Shown one piece after another: positions 54,955 through 63,957 of a DNA stretch of 64,000 nt. Source of the DNA: CAIZGX01 sp964430305 (GTDB lineage: Bacteria > Bacteroidota > Bacteroidia > Flavobacteriales_D > Sanyastnellaceae); the NCBI GenBank assembly GCA_964430305.1, contig CAYSEX010000006.1, positions 1 through 64,000 on the forward strand, in the 5' to 3' direction. Under the pieces are notes generated by a model that saw nothing but the letters and a program-made list of their open reading frames with translations, was not told the DNA's origin and made no database searches. The translations under genes were made by a program, and so were the position numbers. The first letter of the stretch is position 1, and the number at the start of each line of letters is the position of its first letter.

Positions 54955-56288
54955 GTAAAAAAAATGTAGCAATTGTAGGTGCCGGTTTGGTAGGAAGCTT
55001 GTGGGCTGTTTATCTCGCTAAACGCGGTTATAACGTATCTGTATTCGATCGTAGATCAGACATTCGCAACGTAAAGGTTGTTCAAGGGAAAAGTATAAAT
55101 CTTGCACTGAGTGATCGCGGTTGGAAAGGATTAGAAGGGGCAAATATTCGAAAAGAAATCGAAGAAGTAGCACTTCCAATGTATGGGAGATTAATGCACG
55201 CGGTTGACGGAGAATTGACCTATCAACCCTACGGAAAAGAAGGTCAAGCGATTTACAGTGTTTCGAGAGGAATTCTCAATCAAACACTTGTTCGTTGCGC
55301 AGCTGAATTCGAAAATGTTTCGCTCAACTTCGAACACAAATGCATAGATGTTGAACTCGACACCAACACTGTTGTTTTCGAGGGAGAAAATAAAGAACGC
55401 ATTCACAAACAATTTGATCAAATATTTGGAACCGACGGGGCCTTCAGTGCGGTGCGTGCTCGTATGACCAAACTAGATCGAAATGAATATTCTCAATCTT
55501 ACCTTGATCACGGATATAAAGAACTAGAAATACCAGCGAATGCAGATGGCACTCACCAAATGCGCAAAGACTGCCTTCACATTTGGCCACGCGGTGAATT
55601 CATGATGATTGCACTTCCAAACATCGATGGCAGCTTTACTTGCACCTTATTCTTTCCTTTCGAAGGAGAAGTATCATTTGATAAATTAAAATCAGATGAA
55701 GACATTCTGAACTTCTTTGAAAAATATTTCCCAGATGCAAAAGCGTTAATGCCAGAATTACTTCTTGACTTCAATACAAATCCAACAGCTAGTTTGGTCA
55801 TGACGAAATGCAATCCTTGGAACTACAAAAATCAAATTGCACTCATGGGAGACTCTGCCCATGCCATTGTTCCGTTCTATGGACAAGGCATGAACAGTGG
55901 ATTTGAAGACTGCAGCGAACTAAACCGATTAATGAACGAAATGGGTGAAGATCACCCAGATCTATTGAAAGAATACGGAAAAATACGCAAGCCAAACGGT
56001 GATGCTATTTTAGAATTAGCACTGCGTAATTACATTGAGATGCGAGATTTAACTGCCGATAAAGAATTTCTTCTTCAGAAAAAAATCGAAGGTAGATTCG
56101 CTTCCAAGTATCCAGAAAAGTGGATACCCCTATACTCACAAGTGACTTTTAGTCACATACCCTACCACCAAGCTTTAAGTAATGGTATTCGTCAAGATCA
56201 AATCATGAAAGAAGTCATGAATAGGCCCGATATTCAAGACGTTTGGGATAGTGAGGAAATTGAAAATGAAATACTCAAGCGTCTTTAA
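54951..56288 (+). CDS. kmo: Kynurenine 3-monooxygenase
   Basis: A 445-residue flavoprotein hydroxylase converting L-kynurenine to 3-hydroxykynurenine, a step of tryptophan breakdown and of de novo NAD synthesis. The FAD site GAGLVGSLWAVYLAKRGY is near 11-28; GKSINLALSDRG, the DG motif GTDGAFSAVRARM and the second FAD site LMGDSAHAIVPFYGQGMN (part) are all typical. A hydrophobic C-terminal anchor, as in the mitochondrial enzyme, is absent. Other genes of the pathway are not in the window. It overlaps the PLP-enzyme gene by four bases and the convergent HHH-barrel gene by four bases. Confidence 0.93.
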   Translation: MSKKNVAIVGAGLVGSLWAVYLAKRGYNVSVFDRRSDIRNVKVVQGKSINLALSDRGWKGLEGANIRKEIEEVALPMYGRLMHAVDGELTYQPYGKEGQAIYSVSRGILNQTLVRCAAEFENVSLNFEHKCIDVELDTNTVVFEGENKERIHKQFDQIFGTDGAFSAVRARMTKLDRNEYSQSYLDHGYKELEIPANADGTHQMRKDCLHIWPRGEFMMIALPNIDGSFTCTLFFPFEGEVSFDKLKSDEDILNFFEKYFPDAKALMPELLLDFNTNPTASLVMTKCNPWNYKNQIALMGDSAHAIVPFYGQGMNSGFEDCSELNRLMNEMGEDHPDLLKEYGKIRKPNGDAILELALRNYIEMRDLTADKEFLLQKKIEGRFASKYPEKWIPLYSQVTFSHIPYHQALSNGIRQDQIMKEVMNRPDIQDVWDSEEIENEILKRL

Positions 56289-58351
56289 AACTTCATTCTC
56301 AACTGAAGCGTAAGATCTGATTTTTTTGGTCCTTGTATTTCTGAATTTCCCGAAGAAATAATTGATCTATCGGTGTATGTCCATTGAGCAAATCGGATCC
56401 AAAAATCAATGTTTCTGCGAATATCCAATTTCAGTATGAGATACGCTCTTGCCCCCGTACCATAATAGGGAGGAATACTGTAGCTATATAAAACATCATT
56501 CTCGTACGCGTACATGCGTGCATTCCAACCATCTGTTCGAAATAAGGCGTACCGCGCAGTAATACTAACGGGCACATTTAATTTTTTCCATGTTATGTCT
56601 TGAAAGACCAAATATCCTTGTTCTCTGGGTTGACCTTCTTCCTGATAATCTACCCATTCCAATCTGCTATGCAATCGAATTTCAGCTGTGGGTGAAAAAA
56701 TAAAATTCATTCGGACTTGCTGATTCTCTCGATCAACAGGAAAATCAATGCCTGAGGTTACATTTTGATTAATGCTTGTTTTTCTGTTTCTATACCGCAC
56801 ATAAAACTCGTGCTTTTTATCTGGTTTATAATTCAGCTGAATAAGGTGATCTGAAAATACGGAGGGTGCAGAAACCTGATATCGAAGCCAAGGAAATGCA
56901 ACACCATCTGTATAGGCCGTTAAACTTAAATATTTTGAAAGCTGGGCTTGCATTCCCATGTAGACTCCTTTTTCATTCGAAGGAATATTGGGACTGCCTT
57001 CAGCAAATACGGCCGAATAAACAGATTGAAAATCCTTTTCATAATTTCGATAAACCAGTGAGACTGAAACAGCATTGTGCAATGCCGCACTAAATCCGGC
57101 AATTCCAGCAAATGCACCATTGGCACTTTTACTCATTTCACTGAACATTGAAATGTTTCTCCAAACACCTTCACCGTACCACCCCATTACATGATTCTGT
57201 TTTCCAGAAAAACGATATTGATTGTACCAATCATTTCGCGCTTGAATGGAATCGCTGAATTCCTGAACAACGCCCACAACACCCGTCTTCCACACGCCCT
57301 TTTCATATTGAATATTTCCACCATATACCGTTTCTGTGAGCACATCCTTATCTGCTAATTCTTGTATAGTTCTATGCAGCCCACCTAATGCAAGCGAGCT
57401 AATGACTAAACCATCATCTTGAACCAATGAATCTCCACTCACATTCGCATCCAATTTTTTTCTAGAGGCAAATGCCGACAACGACCAGTTTTTATTTCCA
57501 ACAGTAGCCGCAACTCCTCTAAAAAATAAATTTTCATTCACAGATGAATAGGGACGAAGCCCTTGTGCATTCTTTTTTACTTGAACTGCATACGCCGATT
57601 TACCGAATCCCAGGCTATTCCAACACGTTAAGCCCTGTCCAAATTGCACTTGGTAATCACCAATTGCGAGCGCCTTCAACCACTTTGCATCACGAATAAA
57701 AATTCCAGCCGATTTGAAATCTGGCCCCTGCTGAAACGACTCACCAATGTCATTCTCAAGAGTAACTCCGGCAAAAATATTTCTTCTATATTGAAAGCGA
57801 TACCTCAAGTAATGTCCATATCTCCCACCCAAATATGCAGGTTCACCCGTATTGGGATCAGCAATAAATCCAGCTTGTTTCTGAAGTGTTGTTCTGGTTC
57901 TGTACATGAGATCATGACTGCCTTCCTCCTTCAATCGAAGCCAGGAAAAGTCATTGAAGCCAACACTTTCGCTCACAAATACAAAAGGCAATAGCCAACG
58001 TATGGTTCCCGCGTCAAAACCCCGAACTTGCTGTAATTCAAATACACTACGCAACGGCCCGAATTTTTTTATATGAAAAAAAAGTGCGTTAATTTGAGTG
58101 TCACTTAAAACCATAAGAGATTGCAAATCCGCGGCTGACGCTTGATTCAGATTAAGCGGATGAACCAAAAAATAATTTAGATCTTCAACAAGTGCAGTGT
58201 AATCCAATTCACTGTTCTCATCAAGCAAGGAAGATATAGATTCAATTCTTTGTTCAACCACATTCGACTCTTCTGCCGAATTCGGTTGAGCCCATGCGTC
58301 AAGCGCAATGAGAGTAAAAAATAGTACTATGAAAAAATTAATGCGCTTCAT
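56285..58351 (-). CDS. Outer-membrane barrel with N-terminal helix-hairpin-helix domain
   Basis: A 688-residue secreted protein: signal peptide ending near AWAQ (residue 22), a helical stretch, then tandem helix-hairpin-helix motifs at about 66-125 (LNLNQASAADLQSLMVL, FGPLRSVFELQQVRGFD) like those of ComEA. The remaining ~540 residues are amphipathic strands ending in a C-terminal phenylalanine (LTLQLRMKF), as in outer-membrane barrels. HHH motifs usually bind the DNA backbone, so a role in DNA uptake at the outer membrane is conceivable, but this family is uncharacterised as far as I know. The end overlaps kmo; the start overlaps the PorQ-like gene by 14 bases, so these two are coupled. Confidence 0.8.
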   Translation of the reverse strand: MKRINFFIVLFFTLIALDAWAQPNSAEESNVVEQRIESISSLLDENSELDYTALVEDLNYFLVHPLNLNQASAADLQSLMVLSDTQINALFFHIKKFGPLRSVFELQQVRGFDAGTIRWLLPFVFVSESVGFNDFSWLRLKEEGSHDLMYRTRTTLQKQAGFIADPNTGEPAYLGGRYGHYLRYRFQYRRNIFAGVTLENDIGESFQQGPDFKSAGIFIRDAKWLKALAIGDYQVQFGQGLTCWNSLGFGKSAYAVQVKKNAQGLRPYSSVNENLFFRGVAATVGNKNWSLSAFASRKKLDANVSGDSLVQDDGLVISSLALGGLHRTIQELADKDVLTETVYGGNIQYEKGVWKTGVVGVVQEFSDSIQARNDWYNQYRFSGKQNHVMGWYGEGVWRNISMFSEMSKSANGAFAGIAGFSAALHNAVSVSLVYRNYEKDFQSVYSAVFAEGSPNIPSNEKGVYMGMQAQLSKYLSLTAYTDGVAFPWLRYQVSAPSVFSDHLIQLNYKPDKKHEFYVRYRNRKTSINQNVTSGIDFPVDRENQQVRMNFIFSPTAEIRLHSRLEWVDYQEEGQPREQGYLVFQDITWKKLNVPVSITARYALFRTDGWNARMYAYENDVLYSYSIPPYYGTGARAYLILKLDIRRNIDFWIRFAQWTYTDRSIISSGNSEIQGPKKSDLTLQLRMKF

Positions 58352-59150
58352 ATATTAAACCAATCTGAGGCGTGGTGCCCAACTGCGGATGAATCACTGC
58401 CGACGCATCAAATTTCCACGATTTAAAAGAAGTGCCAATACCAAAGGACCAAGTTTGCCAGAACGTATTCATTCCTGCGCGAACAAATAACTGTTCATGG
58501 GGAATGTACTCTGCACCGAAGCTGTAATGAATGCGTTCTACAGCGCTGCTGCTTGCTGTGCAAGAGGCAAACATGGCGAAGGTTTTCCCAAATGTATACG
58601 AAGTACCCAATTGAATGCGTGAAGGAATGTCCTCATCATTCAGCAAAGAACTTGCTGGAACACAACCATTCAAAGCCCATGACCATCCTTTCCGCACGTG
58701 ATAGGTCATTCCTACCTGACCTAATAAAGTAGAAGCATTGCCATAACCTCCAGCTATTCGGGTATTTGAAAGTCCAATTTGCATAGACGCATTGAATTTT
58801 TCAGATAACTTCATGGCGTAACCCAATTTCATCTGCTGACGCGAAAAATTGGTATTACCGTAGTTAGAATAATTCAATCCCGCATTTCCACTGCCGAGTT
58901 TCGTAAAAATTCCAATACCTGCGTCGCGAATATCCATAATTCCGAAAGGAGCCTGAGCATAAACCATGTAACTCGTATGCGTCTCATTCGCTACGGAAGA
59001 AAAATTATGAAAACCAGCAGCAGCATCGGTCGATGCAATGGCACTGCCGCTTAAGGCTGCCATTCGAGCACCAGAAATATATTGTCCCATTGAGCATTGA
59101 GTGAAACATATTAAAACCCCGAAAATGAGAACATGCCGCAGAAAATTCAT
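58338..59150 (-). CDS. PorQ/PorV-like outer-membrane protein
   Basis: A 270-residue exported protein with the ISGARMAALSGSAIASTDAAAGFHN (part) opening shared by PorV/PorQ/UPF0164 barrels: Ala/Gly-rich, followed by an N-P-like segment and repeated strands. PorV-type proteins are part of the T9SS machinery that receives and attaches cargo; a divergent copy next to the HHH barrel may serve it specifically. The export signal ends near TQCSMGQ; a lipoprotein reading with this Cys is possible but less likely for a barrel. Confidence 0.72.
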   Translation of the reverse strand: MNFLRHVLIFGVLICFTQCSMGQYISGARMAALSGSAIASTDAAAGFHNFSSVANETHTSYMVYAQAPFGIMDIRDAGIGIFTKLGSGNAGLNYSNYGNTNFSRQQMKLGYAMKLSEKFNASMQIGLSNTRIAGGYGNASTLLGQVGMTYHVRKGWSWALNGCVPASSLLNDEDIPSRIQLGTSYTFGKTFAMFASCTASSSAVERIHYSFGAEYIPHEQLFVRAGMNTFWQTWSFGIGTSFKSWKFDASAVIHPQLGTTPQIGLIYEAH

Positions 59151-59202
59151 GTCCGAAAGATAGTAACAAAGAGAAAAACTTTCATTTTCGGAAACAACAC
59201 GT

Positions 59203-59210
59203 TATATTTG
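59203..59210 (+). promoter_or_regulatory. -7 promoter element for tRNA-Leu
   Basis: TATATTTG, an exact TAnnTTTG match, ends 11 bases before the first base of the tRNA, the expected distance for a stable RNA gene. Confidence 0.65.
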
Positions 59211-59221
59211 CATCGCAAAAT

Positions 59222-59303
59222 GCGCATGTGGCGTAATTGGTAGCCGCGCCAGACTTAGGATCTGGTGCCGTGAGGCGTGGGGGTTCGAGTCCCTCCATGC
59301 GCA
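59222..59303 (+). tRNA. tRNA-Leu (anticodon UAG)
   Basis: A class II tRNA of 82 bases. The acceptor stem GCGCATG pairs with CATGCGC, with discriminator A. D-loop GTAATTGGTAG. Anticodon stem CCAGA/TCTGG with loop CTTAGGA gives anticodon TAG, which reads CUN leucine codons. A variable arm with GCC/GGC stem follows, then TTCGAGT in the T-loop. CCA is not encoded. A terminator follows eight bases later, so it is a single-gene transcript. Confidence 0.96.
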
Positions 59304-59310
59304 CATGTAA

Positions 59311-59340
59311 AAGCGGAGGGTTAGCCCTCCGCTTTTTTTT
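59311..59340 (+). terminator. Rho-independent terminator of tRNA-Leu
   Basis: AAGCGGAGGG and CCCTCCGCTT form a 10-bp GC-rich stem with a TTAG loop, ending in a run of eight T. Strong and correctly placed just after the tRNA. Confidence 0.92.
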
Positions 59341-59347
59341 ATCTTTG
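59340..59347 (+). promoter_or_regulatory. -7 promoter element for ileS
   Basis: TATCTTTG, exact TAnnTTTG, overlapping the last T of the tRNA terminator and ending 17 bases before the ileS ATG. The -33 region therefore falls within the terminator stem. Confidence 0.6.
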
Positions 59348-59364
59348 CACTCTATTTTTTAGCC

Positions 59365-61404
59365 ATGTCGAAATACAGAGAAATTAAAGGACTTTCCTTG
59401 CCAGCCTTGGCAGATGAAATTCAACGTTTTTGGGAACGTGAAAATGTTTTCCAACGCAGCATTTCTGAACGCGAAGGTCAAGCACCATTCGTTTTCTTCG
59501 AGGGTCCCCCTTCGGCCAATGGTATGCCTGGTATTCACCACGTCATGGCAAGGACCATAAAAGATATTTTCTGCAGGTATCAAACCCTGAAAGGCAAACA
59601 GGTTCAACGCAAAGCGGGTTGGGATACACACGGACTTCCAATTGAACTTTCTGTAGAAAAAACGCTTGGCATAAAAAAAGAAGACATTGGAACCACCATT
59701 ACCGTTGAAGAATACAATGCAGCTTGCAGAAAAGAGGTAATGAAATATACCGATTTGTGGGAAAAATTAACCGCACAAATGGGGTATTGGGTAGACATGT
59801 CAGACCCATACATTACTTATGATAACAAATACATAGAAAGTGTTTGGTGGCTCTTGCAACAGCTTCAAGAAAAAAACCTACTCTACAAAGGATTCACCAT
59901 TCAACCCTATTCACCTGCAGCTGGCACCGGTTTAAGTTCACATGAATTGAATCAGCCCGGATGCTACAAAGAAGTTAAGGATACCTCGGCAGTTGCGCAG
60001 TTTAAAACCATCAATGCCAAATCAAAACTGGGATTAGACAGCTCATTGAATGTATACATCTTAGCTTGGACCACCACACCTTGGACTTTGCCTTCAAACG
60101 TAGCCCTGGCAGTGGGTGAAAAAATCACGTATGATATTGTTGAATCGTACTCTCCCTTCGGAAACGAACGCGCTCTTTTCATAGTGGCAGCGCCATTAAG
60201 AGAAAAATATTTCCCTTCCGCTAATGGCGAAGACTTGGATGGATTTGAATTGGGATCGAAGAAAATTCCCAACCTACTCAGACAATCCATAGCCGGAAAA
60301 GATCTTGTGGGTATAGATTATGAGCAATTACTTCCTTTCGTTCAACCCACCGACGGTGAAGCATTCAAAGTCATCTCAGGTGACTTCATCACCACCGAAG
60401 ATGGTACTGGAATTGTTCACATAGCGCCTAGCTTTGGAGCAGACGATTTTCGCGTTGCGAAACAATTTGGAATGGGCAACCTGACCTTGGTAGATAAACG
60501 AGGTAAGTTCTTACCTGAAGTGCAAGACGGCACTTTTCTCTTTGGAGAAGAATACGTGAAAGAAGCATACTATTCAGATGAGGAAAAAGCAGTAGAGCTT
60601 GCGAAACAAAAATTGGCATTGGCCAATATCATTCGCGATACAGAAAAATTAAATTACCTCAGTGTTGATGAGCGTATTGTTCTGAAACTTCAAACTGAAG
60701 GAAAACTATTTAAAAAAGAAAAATACGCGCACAACTATCCACATTGCTGGCGCACCGATAAACCGGTATTGTATTACCCACTTGACTCATGGTTCATTCG
60801 TGTTCCTGAAAAAAGAAACAGATTGGTTGAACTCAACTCCACCATTCACTGGAAACCCGCATCAACAGGAACGGGTAGATTTGGAAACTGGCTGGAAAAT
60901 GCGAATGACTGGAATCTATCGAGAAGCAGATTTTGGGGTATTCCACTACCCATTTGGAGAACAGAAGATGGCCATGAGATGCTATGCATTGGCTCCGTAG
61001 AAGAACTGAAAAGTGAAATAGAAAAAAGTGTTTCAGCAGGAATAATGACTGCTAATCCACTTGAGAAATTCATACCGAATGATCATTCGGTTGAAAACTA
61101 CTCCTTGTTTGATTTACACAAACCCTATGTAGACCAAATTGTCTTAGTCAGTGAAAGCGGCAAACCCATGCGCCGAGAATCAGACCTCATAGATGTTTGG
61201 TTTGATAGTGGTGCCATGCCCTATGCCCAATGGCATTATCCGTTTGAAAACAAAGAAAAGATTGACCAAGGAAAGTCATTCCCAGCAGATTTCATTGCAG
61301 AGGGTGTTGATCAAACCAGAGGATGGTTTTATACGCTTCACGCCATTGCAACCTTATGCTTTGATTCAGTAGCATATAAAAATGTTGTTTCGAACGGATT
61401 GGTT
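59365..61404 (+). CDS. ileS: Isoleucyl-tRNA synthetase, 5' part (truncated at gap)
   Basis: The first 680 residues of a class I synthetase that charges tRNA-Ile. The HIGH-type signature GPPSANGMPGIHH is at 48-60, followed by GWDTHGLPIELSVEK, the editing domain (TTTPWTLPSNVALAV and GTGIVHIAPSFG regions) and the return to the catalytic core (SRSRFWGIPLPIW, DVWFDSGAMPYAQWHYPF, GVDQTRGWFYTLHA). The type is that of Bacteroidota IleS, about 1100 residues long. The reading stops at a 10-N gap right after KNVVSNGLV, before the KMSK motif. The next contig repeats the last ~97 codons in a diverged form, so the two parts may come from different genomes. Confidence 0.93.
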
Positions 61405-61414
61405 NNNNNNNNNN
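61405..61414. other. Assembly gap (10 N)
   Basis: Ten N join two contigs that both carry the ileS region around DVWFDSGAMPYAQ. Real gap size is unknown and the overlap disagrees in sequence, so the join may be wrong. Confidence 0.98.
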
Positions 61415-61415
61415 A

Positions 61416-62614
61416 AGTGGGAAATTCGATTTACACCGTCCTTATGTAGATGAGGTTATTCTGGTATCGCCGAAAGGCAAAAAAATGTTCCGCGAAAGCG
61501 ATTTAATTGATGTTTGGTTTGATTCGGGGGCTATGCCGTATGCACAATGGCACTATCCGTTTGAAAACGAAAGCGAATTTAAGGATGCCTACCCCGCAGA
61601 TTTTATTGCCGAAGGTGTGGATCAAACTCGTGGCTGGTTCTTCACGCTACATGCTATATCAGTGATGCTGAATGATAGTGTGGCGTTCAAAAATGTAGTT
61701 TCAAACGGTTTGGTATTGGATAAAAATGGGAATAAAATGTCTAAGCGATTAGGCAATGCCGTTGATCCCTTTGAAACATTGGCGAAATACGGCCCCGATG
61801 CAACGCGCTGGTACATGATAACCAATGCAGATCCGTGGGATAATTTAAAATTCGATGTGAAGGGAATTGAAGAAGTACAACGTACTTTTTTCGGAACTCT
61901 TTCCAACACTTATTCTTTCTTCGCTCTTTATGCGAATATAGATGCGTATCAACCAAGTGAATTGGATCCGGCCGTTCATGAACGTTCAGAGTTAGATAAA
62001 TGGATACTCAGCAAACTCAATGCACTAACATTAGAGGTAGAGAAAAACTTGAATGATTTTGACCCTACACCAGCAGGAAGAGCCATTGAAGAATTTGTTG
62101 ATGCACATTTATCGAATTGGTACGTGCGTCTTGCCAGAAAACGTTTTTGGCATGGTGAATTAACTTCAGATAAGCGAGCTGCCTATGCTACATTGCATGC
62201 ATGTCTGAAACAAATTGCACAGCTCATGTCGCCATACGCTCCGTTTTATGCAGACTGGTTGTACCAAAGCTTGAATGGAAATAACCAAAGTGTTCATCTT
62301 TCCTTATTGCAACATTTAGAATTCCGAGATACCGAATTGGAGACGAAAATGGATTTGGCTCAACGCATCTCTTCCATGGCTTTATCTATTCGGAAAAAAG
62401 AAAATATTCGTGTTCGTCAACCACTTGCTGAAATTCGTATTCCTGTTTTAGATAATCAGATTCGTACATACATTGGAAATGTGGCAGACCTCATTTGCAG
62501 TGAAATTAATGTGAAGCAAGTGAATTGTGTTGATGAAAACACAACCAAGATCATTAAAAATCTCAAATTGAATTTTGCCACACTGGGAAGAAAATGTGGT
62601 AAAGTCATGAAAGA
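61416..62614 (+). CDS. ileS: Isoleucyl-tRNA synthetase, 3' part (both ends cut)
   Basis: About 399 codons of a second ileS reading, open from the first bases after the gap. It begins in the catalytic core (FDLHRPYVDEVILVS, FRESDLIDVWFDSG), has the KMSKR motif (NGNKMSKRLGNAVDPFE), then the anticodon-binding helical domain (FFGTLSNTYSFFALYANID, VRLARKRFWHGELT) and runs into the 100-N gap after CGKVMK. Roughly 150 C-terminal residues are missing compared with the usual Bacteroidota enzyme. Its first 97 codons duplicate 61108-61404 with about 76 percent protein identity. I treat this as an overlapping contig from a related organism rather than a real internal repeat. Confidence 0.88.
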
Positions 62615-62714
62615 NNNNNNNNNNNNNNNNNNNNNNNNNNNNNNNNNNNNNNNNNNNNNNNNNNNNNNNNNNNNNNNNNNNNNNNNNNNNNNNNNNNNNN
62701 NNNNNNNNNNNNNN
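62615..62714. other. Assembly gap (100 N)
   Basis: A nominal 100-N gap. It hides the ileS 3' end and the 5' end of the DksA-like gene, so the true length must be several hundred bases. The cause is probably the tandem repeat that starts directly after it. Confidence 0.98.
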
Positions 62715-62876
62715 CCAAAGCACCTGCAAAGAAAGTGGTTGCGAAACCTGCTCCGAAAAAAGTAGTGGCCAAAGCACCTGCAAAGAAAGTGGTTGCGAAA
62801 CCTGCTCCGAAAAAAGTAGTGGCTAAAGCTCCAATAAAAAAAGTGGTTTCAAAGCCCGCCGTAAAGCCTGTAGTTA
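62715..62876 (+). repeat. 54-bp tandem repeat coding for Lys/Ala/Pro-rich tail
   Basis: Two identical 54-base units (62715-62768 and 62769-62822) and a third degenerate unit (62823-62876). Each encodes 18 residues built from KAPAKKVVAK and PAPKKVVA. More units probably lie in the gap. Confidence 0.9.
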
Positions 62877-63343
62877 AAGCAGTTGCGAAACCCGCTCCAA
62901 AACCGGCTCCGATTGCGAAACCAGCTCCTGCTCCGGTTTCAAAACCCGTTGTTAAACCTACGGTTCAACCTGTCACCGCAACGCGTTATTCGGACAAGGA
63001 TTTGAAAGAGTTTGAAGCCTTAATTAAAGAGAAATTGGTTCAGGCTAGATCAGATTATGATGAATTGAAAGAATCTTTATCAAGAGACGGCGACAACAGT
63101 ACGGATGACACCTCGCCAACATTTAAAATGATGGAAGATGGCAGCGATACCAGCAGTCGTGAAGAAGTAGCTCAGTTGGCATCAAGACAAGAGAAATTTA
63201 TTAAAAGCCTTGAGAATGCTTTGTTGCGCATCATGAATAAAACATACGGTGTTTGCCGCGTAACAGGCAAGCTTATACCGAAAGAGAGATTGCGCTTGGT
63301 TCCACACGCTACCCTAAGCATTGAAGCTAAAAACATGCAGTAA
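62715..63343 (+). CDS. TraR/DksA-family protein with histone-like Lys/Ala/Pro N-terminal tail (5' end in gap)
   Basis: At least 208 residues, open from the gap; the true start is not visible. The first ~85 residues seen are Lys/Ala/Pro/Val repeats resembling histone H1 tails, which should bind nucleic acid. From YSDKDLKEFEALIKEKL on it is the DksA-type domain: a coiled-coil hairpin, then YGVCRVTGKLIPKERLRLVPHATLSIEA. Only one cysteine remains of the C4 zinc finger, so zinc is probably not bound, as in other Bacteroidota members of this group. DksA-type proteins act in the secondary channel of RNA polymerase. It follows ileS, its usual neighbour. Confidence 0.85.
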
Positions 63344-63372
63344 ATTCCTTTAACCTAATAATTAAACAAACC

Positions 63373-63957
63373 ATGAACTTCAAAAAAATATTTGCCTTTT
63401 GTATGGTGTTTTCGGCATTATGGAATGCACAAGCCCAATTCGAAGTAGGTTCGAAAAACCTTAACCTTGGAATAGGTTTCGGTGGTTACCTTTCCTATTC
63501 AAGTGCAGGTGACTTTTCATCGAGCCCCACCTTATTTGCTGCATACGATCAAGGTATTATTGATAATATTGGTCCTGGTACCATTGGCATAGGAGGATTT
63601 GCTGCATTCAAGACAGCATCTTACAACTATGATTATTTCGGTGGATATAAAGACTCTGGCCGATGGACTGACTTGGTTATTGGAGCTCGTGGAACCTACC
63701 ACTATCCGCTTGATGTAGATAAATTAGATGTTTATGGCATATTGAATCTGGGTCTAGTAATGGAATCATACAAATACACAACCACGTACCCCGGTGTTGT
63801 TGCATCGAATTACGACTATAATGATTCTTTCCTTTATTATGCCGTTAATGTTGGAGCAAACTATCAGATTTCATCTAAATTGGGTGTGTTTGCTGAAGTA
63901 GGTTACGACATTGCGTGGCTTAAGGCAGGAATTAATTTGAAGCCCTCAGGAAAATAA
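63373..63957 (+). CDS. Outer-membrane beta-barrel protein
   Basis: A 194-residue secreted protein with a signal peptide ending near NAQAQ, then GSKNLNLGIGFGGYLSYS and alternating aromatic-rich strands (YHYPLDVDKLDVYGILNLGL, ISSKLGVFAEVGYDIAWLKAGI, in part) as in small OmpW/OmpA-like eight-stranded barrels. No function can be assigned. It begins 29 bases after the DksA-like gene and lies on the contig right of both gaps. Confidence 0.75.
   Translation: MNFKKIFAFCMVFSALWNAQAQFEVGSKNLNLGIGFGGYLSYSSAGDFSSSPTLFAAYDQGIIDNIGPGTIGIGGFAAFKTASYNYDYFGGYKDSGRWTDLVIGARGTYHYPLDVDKLDVYGILNLGLVMESYKYTTTYPGVVASNYDYNDSFLYYAVNVGANYQISSKLGVFAEVGYDIAWLKAGINLKPSGK

Noticed and set aside
54951..56288. Kynurenine monooxygenase as a maturation enzyme for MbnP, because MbnP sites use kynurenine.
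   Set aside because: KMO acts on free kynurenine, is cytoplasmic and lies 46 kb away; MbnP is periplasmic and is modified by di-haem enzymes.
61108..61715. A genuine internal duplication in ileS.
   Set aside because: The second copy would repeat part of the catalytic core, the copies are only about three-quarters identical and an assembly gap lies exactly between them.
61485..62765. A single reading frame running through the 100-N gap into the repeat region.
   Set aside because: The frame through N is artificial; the residues after the gap in that frame are the Lys/Ala/Pro repeat read out of frame.
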